64,000 nucleotides of DNA from Lewinella sp041392765 (lineage in GTDB: Bacteria > Bacteroidota > Bacteroidia > Chitinophagales > Saprospiraceae), in assembly GCA_041392765.1 (NCBI GenBank), contig JAWKLL010000015.1, forward strand, positions 56,229-120,228. The letters run 5' to 3'. The notes under the pieces are model-generated. The model did not search any database. It was not told where the DNA came from and saw only the letters and a list, made by a program, of their open reading frames with translations. This document shows positions 56,441-64,000 of the stretch, piece by piece (positions within the stretch are counted from its first letter, which is position 1; every line of letters starts with the position of its first letter). The translations under genes and the position numbers were made by a program.

Positions 56441-56794
56441 TTAAGCTGCATTAGCTTCTTGTTTCTGATCCAACAACATGAAATCGTTGATCTGGATGTC
56501 CACGGTCAAGCGCTCTACGCCGTCTTTGTCGGTGTAGCGGTTGTAGCGGAGTTGCCCTTGTACCATCATGCGGCTACCTTTACGAGCGTACTGTTGGATG
56601 ACTTCTCCTTTCTTGCCGAATACTACACAACGATGCCATTGGGTAGTCGTTACTTTTTCACCTTTTTTGTTGACGTACGTCTCATTGGTAGCCAAGCTGA
56701 AGGATACTACGGAATAGTCGTTTTTGGTGTCTGCTTTTACAGGGTCTTTGCCGAGGTTGCCAACTAAAGTTACGGAATTTTGCAAAATATTCAT
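56441..56794 (-). CDS. ssb: Single-stranded DNA-binding protein, short form, copy 1
   Basis: 117 residues: one OB fold (VTLVGNLGKDPVKADTKNDY, TTQWHRCVVFGKKGEVIQQY, KGSRMMVQGQLRYNRYTD) and almost nothing after it. The acidic C-terminal tip that recruits replication and repair partners is missing; the chain ends QKQEANAA. The longer tailed SSB should be encoded elsewhere. 104 bases downstream of a second short SSB on the same strand. Confidence 0.92.
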   Translation of the reverse strand: MNILQNSVTLVGNLGKDPVKADTKNDYSVVSFSLATNETYVNKKGEKVTTTQWHRCVVFGKKGEVIQQYARKGSRMMVQGQLRYNRYTDKDGVERLTVDIQINDFMLLDQKQEANAA

Positions 56795-56898
56795 AGTTCA
56801 AGAATTTGTGTACAACAGGTGTTGTATAAATAAGCCTGCTGCCTTGTGAAAAAAGTATTGAATAATTATAGATTGAAATGTTTGTGAAAAGCGTAGGG

Positions 56899-57225
56899 TT
56901 AGTTCATCAGTCGGAACTCATTCACTACGATTTCTGTACGCACTTGGCGCTTTTCTCCCTCGCCTACAAATTGTTGGCGGAGTTTGCCTTGCACAACCAC
57001 TGAGGAGCCTTTTTTCATAAAAACTTGCATCATCTCTGCCACTTTACCCCAGCCGATGAGCTGGTGCCATGTGGTTTCTATGCGCTTGTGTCCTTCTGTG
57101 TCGCGGAATACTTCCTTAGTGGCTATGCTCACACGAGCCATTGCGTTGCCATTTTCGAGATCGCGGAATTCTACCTCCCGTCCGAGATTGCCTATGAGTT
57201 TTACGTAGTTACTAATGGTGTTCAT
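56899..57225 (-). CDS. Single-stranded DNA-binding protein, short form, copy 2
   Basis: 108 residues: OB fold only (YVKLIGNLGREVEFRDLENG, TTWHQLIGWGKVAEMMQVFM, KKGSSVVVQGKLRQQFVG), ending at VNEFRLMN without an acidic tail. It is clearly diverged from copy 1, so the pair is old rather than a fresh duplication. A large palindrome lies about 150 bases upstream at 57375. Confidence 0.9.
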   Translation of the reverse strand: MNTISNYVKLIGNLGREVEFRDLENGNAMARVSIATKEVFRDTEGHKRIETTWHQLIGWGKVAEMMQVFMKKGSSVVVQGKLRQQFVGEGEKRQVRTEIVVNEFRLMN

Positions 57226-57374
57226 ACACGCTGAATTTTGATAGTTAAACGATGATTGATACTATGGCTCAATTTCATAACCACTTGATGGATAGTCGAT
57301 TGAACCGTTGACGAGGCAAAGATGAGGGGTGGTGAAAAAGATTCGTATAATAAACGTATAATGTCGTTTGTATT

Positions 57375-57396
57375 CGTTTGTAAACGTTTACAAACG
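57375..57396. promoter_or_regulatory. 22-bp perfect palindrome, LacI-family-like operator
   Basis: CGTTTGTAAAC followed at once by its complement GTTTACAAACG. The core TGTAAACGTTTACA fits the LacI/GalR operator type. An extra CGTTTGTA direct copy lies at 57365-57372. It sits between divergent ssb copy 2 and carbonic anhydrase genes. Confidence 0.65.
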
Positions 57397-57547
57397 CTTG
57401 AGTGTATTTTAAATAATTGATTATCAATGGCTTGTTTTAATTTTTATAGTTTTACTTTTTTTAAGTAATTATTATTAATTTTATGGCATAGATCACTTTT
57501 TTCGTAAAAGTACCCTATACGCTTTCCTAATTTTTTAAATCACGGTA

Positions 57548-58174
57548 ATGGATATTCAACAAATTTTCACCAACAACAAAGACTGGGTAGCCGAAAAGCT
57601 CAAGATTGACAGCCAGTATTTTGACCGGTTGTCACAAGGGCAAGAGCCTAAGATTCTTTACATAGGTTGTGCAGACAGCCGTGTGACAGCAGAAGAAATT
57701 ATGGGGCTAAGCCCTGGGGAGGTATTCGTACACCGCAATATTGCCAATATGGTACCCAATACCGACCTGAGTTCTATGTCCGTCATTAATTATGCGGTGT
57801 CGCACCTGAAGGTGGATCACGTAGTCGTATGCGGGCATTATTACTGCGGTGGGGTAAAGGCTGCCATGCAATCTGTGGACTTGGGTATTCTGAATCCTTG
57901 GCTGCGCAATATTCGCGATGTATATCGCCTGCATAGCAACGAACTCAATGCGATAGAAGATGAAGAACAGCGCTATCGTCGCTTAATTGAACTCAACGTG
58001 CAAGAGCAATGCATCAATGTGTTGAAAACTGCCGACGTACAGCGTGCTTTCCGAGAACGCGGCATTACCGTTCACGGGTGGGTGTTCGATATAAAGACGG
58101 GTCAGTTAGTGGATTTGAAAATAAACTTCGCCCTCGCCATGGAGCGCATCAGGGAAATTTACCACTTGGATTAA
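57548..58174 (+). CDS. Beta-class carbonic anhydrase
   Basis: 208 residues. Interconverts CO2 and bicarbonate. Zinc ligands Cys41 (YIGCADSRV), His97 and Cys100 (CGHYYCGGV), with the catalytic Asp43-Arg45 pair; the residue after His-Tyr is Tyr where Gly or Arg is more common. VFVHRNIANMVPNTD is conserved. The last third, VHGWVFDIKTGQLVDLKI, is standard. Expressed rightwards from the intergenic region with the palindrome at 57375. Confidence 0.94.
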   Translation: MDIQQIFTNNKDWVAEKLKIDSQYFDRLSQGQEPKILYIGCADSRVTAEEIMGLSPGEVFVHRNIANMVPNTDLSSMSVINYAVSHLKVDHVVVCGHYYCGGVKAAMQSVDLGILNPWLRNIRDVYRLHSNELNAIEDEEQRYRRLIELNVQEQCINVLKTADVQRAFRERGITVHGWVFDIKTGQLVDLKINFALAMERIREIYHLD

Positions 58175-58192
58175 TACGTTTTTATTATATTA

Positions 58193-58232
58193 AGTAAAGA
58201 GTAGGTCTGAATGTTTAGATCTACTCCTTACT
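58193..58232. terminator. Terminator shared by carbonic anhydrase and Usp genes
   Basis: AGTAAAGAGTAGGTCT, loop, AGATCTACTCCTTACT; two mismatches in 16 bp. It overlaps the last codons of the Usp gene. Confidence 0.75.
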
Positions 58233-59066
58233 AATCTCATAATCCATACTCAGCACAGGAATTGAGGCATGATTGACGACCATCTCTACCGTATTGCCGT
58301 TGAAAATACGTTTGAGGGGGTGGCGCAGATGATTAGATATGGCTATTAAGTTCATTGTATTTTCTTCCGTAAAATGCCGGATACCTGCTTCCACCGAAAG
58401 GTCGGTATAGAAGTGGGTACTGACATCGTAATCGGCAGCCAAGGCTTTGAAGTCCGCCAAGGCTTCCTGCATAACGATACGGGGTGGGCTGAAGACACCA
58501 GCAGTATGGATGCAAAGAATGTGCACTTCCTGAGTACCTAACAATTGGCTGAATTGGAGGAATCGCGTGAAAACTTCCTGTTCTTCGGTAAGCAGCCCGC
58601 TGGCAAAAACCGCCTTTGGGAAGACGGTATTTTCAATCGGTTGCTTGATAACCAACACGGGTAAGTGCAAGCGTCTGATTGCTTTTTGGGTATTAGATCC
58701 CATAAACCATTCTCGTTTGCCACTGGCACCCGTAGAACCCATCACCACTAAATCGGATTGGTTTTCTTTAGCTACAATGGCCAATTGTGCCAAGAAGTCG
58801 CCATGAGTGATGTGCTCCTCTACCGAAACACCTTTTTTTCGCGCATATTTACTGTGTTTCTTTATTTCCTCAGCGGCTTGCAGCCATAAATTTTCTTTAT
58901 AAGCTTCCAATTCTTTGGATTCTTCTTCTCCTGTTTCCCATTGTGGAGGTACACCTGTGCAATGAAACAAATGGAGGGTAGCATTCAGCCGAGTTGATAA
59001 CTGAATGGCAGCATCCAGCGCATAACCAGCTACTTCGGAAAAGTCGGTAGGGCAAAGTATATTCAT
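58221..59066 (-). CDS. Universal stress protein, two Usp domains
   Basis: 281 residues. Domain 1 (1-145) starts MNILCPTDFSEVAGYALDAA and has the nucleotide-binding signature VVMGSTGASGKREWFMGSNT. Domain 2 (about 155-281) is degenerate at that site (LIAISNHLRHPLKRIFNGNT). Tandem Usp proteins bind ATP in stress or dormancy. Stands alone. Confidence 0.9.
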   Translation of the reverse strand: MNILCPTDFSEVAGYALDAAIQLSTRLNATLHLFHCTGVPPQWETGEEESKELEAYKENLWLQAAEEIKKHSKYARKKGVSVEEHITHGDFLAQLAIVAKENQSDLVVMGSTGASGKREWFMGSNTQKAIRRLHLPVLVIKQPIENTVFPKAVFASGLLTEEQEVFTRFLQFSQLLGTQEVHILCIHTAGVFSPPRIVMQEALADFKALAADYDVSTHFYTDLSVEAGIRHFTEENTMNLIAISNHLRHPLKRIFNGNTVEMVVNHASIPVLSMDYEISKE

Positions 59067-59163
59067 GTATCTTCCTCTTTTGTTCGTTAAAGATAGAGGA
59101 AAAGCAGGAAACAGATGTTGATTTTTGTTGTGCTTTTCGGGTGCGAAAATTTATCGGTAGTAG

Positions 59164-59624
59164 TTAGCCCTTCAGCACCATAGCAATATGAGGAATACCA
59201 TCCTCAAGGTAAGGAGTGCCAGAGGCAATAAAACCCAAAGACTGGTAAAAACCTTGCAAATGAGCTTGGGCAGAAATTTTAATCGGCGTGCCTTCCCATT
59301 TTTTTGGGTTTGGGCGATGGCATTTTTCATGAGTTTATACCCTAAGCCGATGCCCCTTGCAAAGGGAGCTGTGATAACCCTGCCGATGGAGGCATAGCCC
59401 TCATAACTAATACCCGCAGGCAGCAGGCGCGCATATACAGCCAAGCGGCGGTCATCCGTCCAGCCCATGAGGTGGAGCACGTGCATATCCTGCCCATCGG
59501 CATCAAGATAAGGGCAATGTTGTTCAACGATGAAGACTTCCTGTCGGAGTGCTAGCATAGTATAAAGCTCCTTAGGGGTGAGTTCCTGAAAAGACTTGAG
59601 GTGAAAATGAACCTGCATACTCAA
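59164..59624 (-). CDS. GNAT acetyltransferase, ElaA-like (one frameshift)
   Basis: About 153 residues once one base is restored in the 7-base homopolymer at 59299-59305. The restored C-terminus reads KISAQAHLQGFYQSLGF and PHIAMVLKG, ending at the TAA at 59164. As read, a false C-terminus appears. QEVFIVEQHCPYLDADGQD and the acetyl-CoA loop RVITAPFARGIGLGYKLM match ElaA-type GNAT proteins. Substrate unknown. Its ATG overlaps the stop of the upstream gene by 4 bases (59621-59624). Confidence 0.85.
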
Positions 59625-60691
59625 TAATCGGTAGGTGGAATAGTGGCTGCTGTTTTGTTATTGATAAGAGGCAATACCAAAAGTGCCAGCAAGCCAACTA
59701 AGATATTGCAGCCAATTTGTATGGTGAAAAACGAAATATTCGACCATGAGAAGCCGTCATCCCCAGCTACGCCGTAGAACCCTAGCGCTGTTGTTGCCAA
59801 GAAGTGATAGGTCCCCATACCTCCCGGAGATGGAATGACGATGCCCCATCCGCCAAAGACAAAGACCACCAAACCCGCCACTGCAGAAAGGTGTGCCGTA
59901 GGGGCGAAGGAAAAAAAACAGACCCACGTCATCAGGAAGTACATCAACCAAATATTTACGCTGTGGAAAACAAACCACCAAGGACGATCCAATTTGCCTA
60001 TTGTTTTGATACCCTCCACAAAGCCTTCTACGATATGGGCAATCTTTTGATAGAACCCAGTTTTGCGCAACTGTTCGCGGAAAGCGAACAAACTACCCAG
60101 TCCTGCCAGCCCGAAGATTGCTAACAGGAGTAGCAGCGTGCGGTTATTGGTCAGCAGGTCGCCGACTTGGTTGTTATCTTGTAAAAAGCCCCATAGCTTA
60201 TCGAAGGCCAGCACGAAAGCCAGAGCAGAGACAATCAAAATACTGATGACATCAATGATGCGATCCACAACCACTGTACCCATGACCTTTTCAACGGGTA
60301 TTTCTTCGTATTTAGCCATCGTACCAGCACGCACCACTTCGCCTACACGTGGGAGACCTAAGTTGGCGAAATAACCGAGAATAATCGTTAGGAAAGCATT
60401 GATGAGCCGTGGTTGGTAGCCCAATTGGCGAAGCAACATATTCCAACGAATACCTCGTGATACATTACTGATTAAGAAAAATAGTAACACCATCAGCAAC
60501 CAAAAAGGTTGGGCGGAGGCAAAGTCGGACAGCACTTTTTGCAAGAGGCTGCAATCCTCGACGGCTATATTTTTTAGTGCACATTCCGCTTCATAAGCCG
60601 CGCTTTGCTTTTGGTAAACCCAATACAGGATAACTAATCCTACACTGAGGAAGGCGGAGAACTTGAGGAAGTTGACGATTACTTTTTTCAA
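59621..60691 (-). CDS. UPF0104 / lysylphosphatidylglycerol synthase-like flippase domain protein
   Basis: 356 residues with about eight membrane segments. NVSRGIRWNMLLRQLGYQPR, GYFANLGLPRVGEVVRAGTM, VMGTVVVDRIIDVISI and VIPSPGGMGTYHFLAT are the signatures of the family that includes the membrane part of MprF. Without the synthetase domain it is likely a lipid-linked translocase; substrate unknown. Coupled to the GNAT gene by a 4-base overlap. Confidence 0.88.
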   Translation of the reverse strand: MKKVIVNFLKFSAFLSVGLVILYWVYQKQSAAYEAECALKNIAVEDCSLLQKVLSDFASAQPFWLLMVLLFFLISNVSRGIRWNMLLRQLGYQPRLINAFLTIILGYFANLGLPRVGEVVRAGTMAKYEEIPVEKVMGTVVVDRIIDVISILIVSALAFVLAFDKLWGFLQDNNQVGDLLTNNRTLLLLLAIFGLAGLGSLFAFREQLRKTGFYQKIAHIVEGFVEGIKTIGKLDRPWWFVFHSVNIWLMYFLMTWVCFFSFAPTAHLSAVAGLVVFVFGGWGIVIPSPGGMGTYHFLATTALGFYGVAGDDGFSWSNISFFTIQIGCNILVGLLALLVLPLINNKTAATIPPTDY

Positions 60692-60730
60692 GACACTTTG
60701 CTATTTCGGTTTGCAAAGCTATGAATATAT

Positions 60731-60919
60731 TAGAGTATGTCTAAATTTTTCTGATTGAGCGAAAGTGGACAAATTTTGTTCTGACCAAGGCGGAAAGCAC
60801 AGTCGATGCCGGAAGCATCGGCGTCCCGATAGCTATCGGGACTAACGCGGGGCAGGATAAAATTTGTTCCCGATAGCTATCGGGATTGTAGCCAATTGAG
60901 GAAATTTTTGACATACTCT
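60731..60919. mobile_element. Full-length A-family nested palindromic element
   Basis: Outer arms TAGAGTATGTCTAAATTTTT (60731) and AAATTTTTGACATACTCTT (60901-60919). Inside lie ATTGAG direct repeats (60754 and 60895), an inner inverted repeat (ACAAATTTTGTTCTG with CAGGATAAAATTTGTT) and two copies of CCCGATAGCTATCGGG. Noncoding, 189 bp, between two leftward genes. Confidence 0.8.
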
Positions 60920-60973
60920 TGGAATGGTGCAAAGAAAGTAATCTGCACAATGGGATAAGAACTCAAAATGAGG

Positions 60974-61600
60974 TTACCAAAAAATGCGAATAGCCAAAGC
61001 CACCGCAAACACTATGAGAGCGATACCTGCAATGCGGCGCACCCACCAAAGGTGACGAGGGGTTAGTTGGTGTCGAACGGCCTTGGCAAAGAGTACTTTT
61101 AGGGTGTCTGTTGCGATAATGGTACCGAATAGCCCCAAAAAATAAAAAAACGATTGCCGGGGATTGTACTGCTCGGCTACTACAACACCTTCCATTACGC
61201 TAACCCAGAAAAAAACGGTGAAAGGGTTGAAGGTGTTGATAGCAAACCCCTTGGACATCAGTGATAAATAACTTTTTTGTCCCATTTTTTTTTGCAACGC
61301 TCCCGTTAGATCGGGAGGTTGGGATAACAAGGTATGTAGCCCGGTAACCACCAATACGAGTACCCCCACCAACCCCAGCACTTCTGTAAAATAAGGCCAT
61401 TGGATAATGCTATGAAGGAAATTCACGCCATAATAAACGCACAGGATATACAGTAAATCGCTGATCCAAATACCCGCTCCCACGGTGAGGCCGGCGCGTG
61501 TTCCCTGCTCCAGACTGGCTTGCAACAAGGCAACTATCAATGGCCCTACCAAGAGTGCCAATAACAGTCCTGCATAAATGCCTTGGAAAAACAGGTGCAT
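60974..61600 (-). CDS. LysE-family amino-acid exporter
   Basis: 208 residues, five to six membrane segments. GIYAGLLLALLVGPLIVALL with the Gly-Pro turn, GAGIWISDLLYILCVYYGV and FAINTFNPFTVFFWVSVM with the Asn-Pro motif are LysE/RhtB hallmarks. It exports amino acids or similar solutes across the inner membrane. Flanked on both sides by A-family repeat sequence (60731-60919 and the single arm at 61616-61640). Confidence 0.9.
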   Translation of the reverse strand: MHLFFQGIYAGLLLALLVGPLIVALLQASLEQGTRAGLTVGAGIWISDLLYILCVYYGVNFLHSIIQWPYFTEVLGLVGVLVLVVTGLHTLLSQPPDLTGALQKKMGQKSYLSLMSKGFAINTFNPFTVFFWVSVMEGVVVAEQYNPRQSFFYFLGLFGTIIATDTLKVLFAKAVRHQLTPRHLWWVRRIAGIALIVFAVALAIRIFW

Positions 61601-61615
61601 GAGTGGCTTGCTTTG

Positions 61616-61640
61616 TTAGGAAATTTTAGACATACACTAA
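61616..61640. repeat. Single A-family arm
   Basis: TTAGGAAATTTTAGACATAC followed by ACTAA, without a partner arm. A similar single arm, TTAGAGAATGTCTAAAAATT, lies at 63886-63905. Confidence 0.55.
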
Positions 61641-61644
61641 CGAC

Positions 61645-61680
61645 AACGCCCTCCTGCACATCAATATGCAGAAGGGCGTT
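61645..61680 (-). terminator. atpD-atpC operon terminator
   Basis: AACGCCCTCCTGCA, loop, TGCAGAAGGGCGTT: 13 of 14 pairs, 25 bases past the atpC stop. Confidence 0.85.
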
Positions 61681-61704
61681 ATGGTTATGGAAAAGAATCA
61701 GTTT

Positions 61705-62016
61705 TTAGCGAGCACTTACACCTTGTACGAGCAACGATACATCGTTGTTCAGCACTTCAATAAAACCAGCTTCGATTTGAAAAGTGATTTTATTGCCAGC
61801 ACCCTGCCCTGTTTTCTTTTCTTTATTCACCGTATCAAAAAAGGTATATTCTCCTTCTGCTGTCACGATCTCTACCTTACCAGATTCGAGGGCAGATACG
61901 ATGGGGGCGTGGTTGGGTAACACCTGAAACTCTCCTAATACACCAGGGATTTTAACGGAAGCAATATTGCCATGAAAAATTTCCCGATCAGGTGTTAAAA
62001 CAGCAATTTTCATCAT
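61705..62016 (-). CDS. atpC: ATP synthase epsilon subunit
   Basis: 103 residues from ATG 62016 (ATG 62013 also possible). It covers the N-terminal beta-sandwich (VLTPDREIFHGNIASVKIPG; GEFQVLPNHAPIVSALESGK) and ends right after it; the C-terminal helical hairpin that inhibits the enzyme in many bacteria is absent, as is common in Bacteroidota. 82 bases downstream of atpD. The other F1Fo genes are not here. Confidence 0.93.
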   Translation of the reverse strand: MMKIAVLTPDREIFHGNIASVKIPGVLGEFQVLPNHAPIVSALESGKVEIVTAEGEYTFFDTVNKEKKTGQGAGNKITFQIEAGFIEVLNNDVSLLVQGVSAR

Positions 62017-62098
62017 ACGGCTGTAATTGAAAACCTCCCGATTAGAGGTGATATGGAAAGAGGAAGGCAACAGGGTGCTACCTTCCTCCTTTAATTAT

Positions 62099-63610
62099 TT
62101 AAGCAACTTCTGCCAGCAATTTCTTACCAGCTTCAATAGCGTCTTCTATGCTACCTTTCAGGTTGAAAGCAGACTCAGGGTATTGATCTACCTCACCATT
62201 TAAGATCATGTTGAAACCTTTGATGGTTTCATCTATGGATACAAATACACCTGGAATACCTGTGAACTGTTCTGCGACGTGGAAAGGCTGTGAAAGGAAG
62301 CGCTGCACACGACGTGCGCGGCTAACGACTAACTTGTCTTCGTCCGACAATTCTTCCATACCAAGGATGGCGATGATGTCCTGCAATTCATTATAACGCT
62401 GAAGGATGTTCATCACGCGCTGGGCACAATCATAGTGCTCGTCGCCGAGGATGGCGCGGTCGAGGATACGGCTAGAAGAGTCCAGCGGATCCACCGCAGG
62501 GTAGATACCCAAGGAAGCAATTTTACGGCTCAATACCGTTGTAGCATCCAAGTGGGCAAAAGTAGTAGCGGGAGCAGGGTCTGTCAAGTCGTCCGCAGGT
62601 ACGTAAACGGCCTGAACGGAAGTAATAGAACCACGCTTGGTAGAAGTGATGCGTTCCTGCATCAAACCCATTTCCGTAGCCAGTGTAGGCTGGTATCCCA
62701 CCGCTGAAGGCATACGCCCCAACAGGGCTGACACCTCAGAACCTGCCTGTGTGAAACGGAAGATATTGTCGATGAAGAAGAGGATATCACGACCTCCCGT
62801 AGGGTCGCTCAAGTCGCCATCGCGGTAGTATTCTGCAATAGTCAAACCAGAAAGTGCCACACGCGCACGTGCGCCAGGAGGCTCGTTCATCTGTCCGAAT
62901 ACGAAGGTAGCTTTGGATGATTCCAATTCCTTGAGTTTTACTTTGCTCAAGTCCCATCCACCTTCTTCCATGCTGTGCATGAAATCTTTACCGTAGTTGA
63001 TGATGCCAGCTTCCAACATCTCACGCATAAGGTCATTACCCTCACGGGTACGCTCCCCTACACCTGCAAACACGGAAATACCATCATAGCCTTTGGCGAT
63101 ATTGTTGATCAGTTCCTGAATCAAAACCGTTTTGCCTACACCTGCACCACCGAACAAACCAATTTTACCACCTTTAGTATAAGGCGCAATCAGGTCAATT
63201 ACTTTGATACCAGTGAAGAGTACTTCTTTTTCAGTAGAAAGATCTTCATAAGCAGGGGGCTTGCGGTGAATAGGCGCTGGTGCCGACTTTTCCACACGAG
63301 CTAAACCGTCGATTGGCTCACCTACCACGTTGAACAGACGTCCTTTGATAGCGTTGCCAGTAGGCATAGAAATAGGGGCACCCGTGTCAGTGACTTCCAC
63401 GCCACGTGTCAACCCGTCCGTAGCGTCCATTGCGATGGTTCGTACGCTATCTTCGCCTAAGTGCTTTTGTACCTCTAATACCAATACATCACCATTGGGG
63501 CGCTTGATTTCCAAAGCGTTGAGGATTTCGGGCAACTGGACACCTTCGCCGGCGAAACTTACATCCACTACCGGGCCGATTACCTGTTTTACATGACCGA
63601 TGTTTGCCAT
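62099..63610 (-). CDS. atpD: ATP synthase beta subunit
   Basis: 503 residues. Catalytic F1 subunit. Walker A GGAGVGKT at 154-161, arginine-rich GVGERTREGNDL, Walker B DILFFIDNIFRF and the signature PAVDPLDSSSRIL. First gene of the atpD-atpC unit with a strong upstream promoter. Splitting of atpDC from the rest of the operon is usual in this phylum. Confidence 0.98.
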   Translation of the reverse strand: MANIGHVKQVIGPVVDVSFAGEGVQLPEILNALEIKRPNGDVLVLEVQKHLGEDSVRTIAMDATDGLTRGVEVTDTGAPISMPTGNAIKGRLFNVVGEPIDGLARVEKSAPAPIHRKPPAYEDLSTEKEVLFTGIKVIDLIAPYTKGGKIGLFGGAGVGKTVLIQELINNIAKGYDGISVFAGVGERTREGNDLMREMLEAGIINYGKDFMHSMEEGGWDLSKVKLKELESSKATFVFGQMNEPPGARARVALSGLTIAEYYRDGDLSDPTGGRDILFFIDNIFRFTQAGSEVSALLGRMPSAVGYQPTLATEMGLMQERITSTKRGSITSVQAVYVPADDLTDPAPATTFAHLDATTVLSRKIASLGIYPAVDPLDSSSRILDRAILGDEHYDCAQRVMNILQRYNELQDIIAILGMEELSDEDKLVVSRARRVQRFLSQPFHVAEQFTGIPGVFVSIDETIKGFNMILNGEVDQYPESAFNLKGSIEDAIEAGKKLLAEVA

Positions 63611-64000
63611 AATCTGTCGTTATATAGAAGAGTAAAGAATTGGTTCTTTAAAATCGGTTGCAAAAATAGGCTTTTGTATTGATAATCAAAAGTCGACGCG
63701 TACTTTATTAAACACTATATGAGGAAATAACTTGTGTTTCAGGGATTAACAGGTGCGTTGCAATAGGGGGATTTTGTAAATGTGACAAATATTATTGGAT
63801 TAATTTGTGATAATCGAAATAATGTTTTTGCTAAATCAACAGGTGCATTGGTGTTGTTTGGCGCGTTTTTTTTGGTTTTTTCACCTTAGAGAATGTCTAA
63901 AAATTTAATTTATTTGTATTCTAAAATCAGACCCACCAAATGGTTGGTGCTTTCTGATTTCCAAGGATTTAAGAACGTGGCGTCAGCATAAAAACTTCAT
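63611..64000. other. Intergenic region at the right edge
   Basis: Holds the atpD promoter and, at 63886-63911, one A-family arm. CACCAAATGGTTGGTG at 63933-63948 is a small hairpin. No gene is seen up to the edge. Confidence 0.5.
63661..63690 (-). promoter_or_regulatory. atpD promoter
   Basis: On the minus strand TTTG, 18 bases, TATTTTTG: nearly the full Bacteroidota consensus; 50 bases before the atpD ATG. Confidence 0.75.

Noticed and set aside
57375..57396. Replication origin element
   Set aside because: No DnaA-box cluster, dnaA gene or AT-rich unwinding region fits; the palindrome suits a LacI-type operator better.

Overview
The window is chromosomal DNA from a Bacteroidota bacterium, most likely of the Saprospiria/Saprospiraceae type. 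Support comes from TAnnTTTG promoter boxes, many signal-peptide and Cys-lipobox envelope proteins, families largely confined to the phylum (DUF4837, DUF5916, T9SS plug/DUF5103, PorE-like TPR-propeller-OmpA protein, GIN/DUF2807, BlaR1-TonB fusion, GH3) and atpD-atpC standing apart from other ATP synthase genes. No rRNA, tRNA, CRISPR, prophage or transposase gene was recognised.

Layout. 1-6220: a TPR/VWA gene cut by the edge, a DUF4837-type lipoprotein, a leftward operon (envelope protein, S41 protease, truA) and an HD-PycTM membrane protein. 6421-9405: thiL, tdk and an M23 endopeptidase. 9856-11915: pssA-purS-pheS operon. 12008-13834: blaI-blaR1 sensor pair with a visible operator. 13928-18252: an alpha-oxoamine synthase, a CtpA-like protease and a DUF547 lipoprotein. 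18253-18876: repeat island, then a DksA-like protein. 19494-28597: M14 peptidase, rfbC, two DUF5916 outer-membrane proteins, mvaD and a DUF4197 protein. 28694-36683: MscS channel, PAP2-like membrane protein, GH3 enzyme, ECF sigma factor with small partner, rpsA and a GIN protein. 36854-41097: MazEF-type pair, T9SS plug, LytTR protein, helical-repeat protein and a double-glycine-leader peptide. 41647-49425: nadA, penicillin acylase, thioredoxin-like protein, Omp85 protein and a Nudix-type regulator. 49426-55248: lipoprotein, PorE-like protein, large lamin-tail secreted protein. 55320-63610: asd, two short SSBs, beta carbonic anhydrase, Usp, GNAT, UPF0104 and LysE membrane proteins, atpD-atpC.

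Two themes run across the window. First, at least nine genes or gene segments, including essential rpsA, need one restored base in a short homopolymer, which points to systematic deletion errors in the assembly rather than real gene decay. Second, intergenic spaces hold several families of nested or imperfect palindromic repeats without any transposase. Several sit exactly between a promoter and its gene (nadA, the DksA-like gene, the DUF4837 lipoprotein), where they would be transcribed as structured 5' leaders. The best candidates for unusual biology are these modular palindromes, the orphan GG-leader peptide, the HD-PycTM fusion and the pair of tail-less SSBs beside a LacI-type palindrome.
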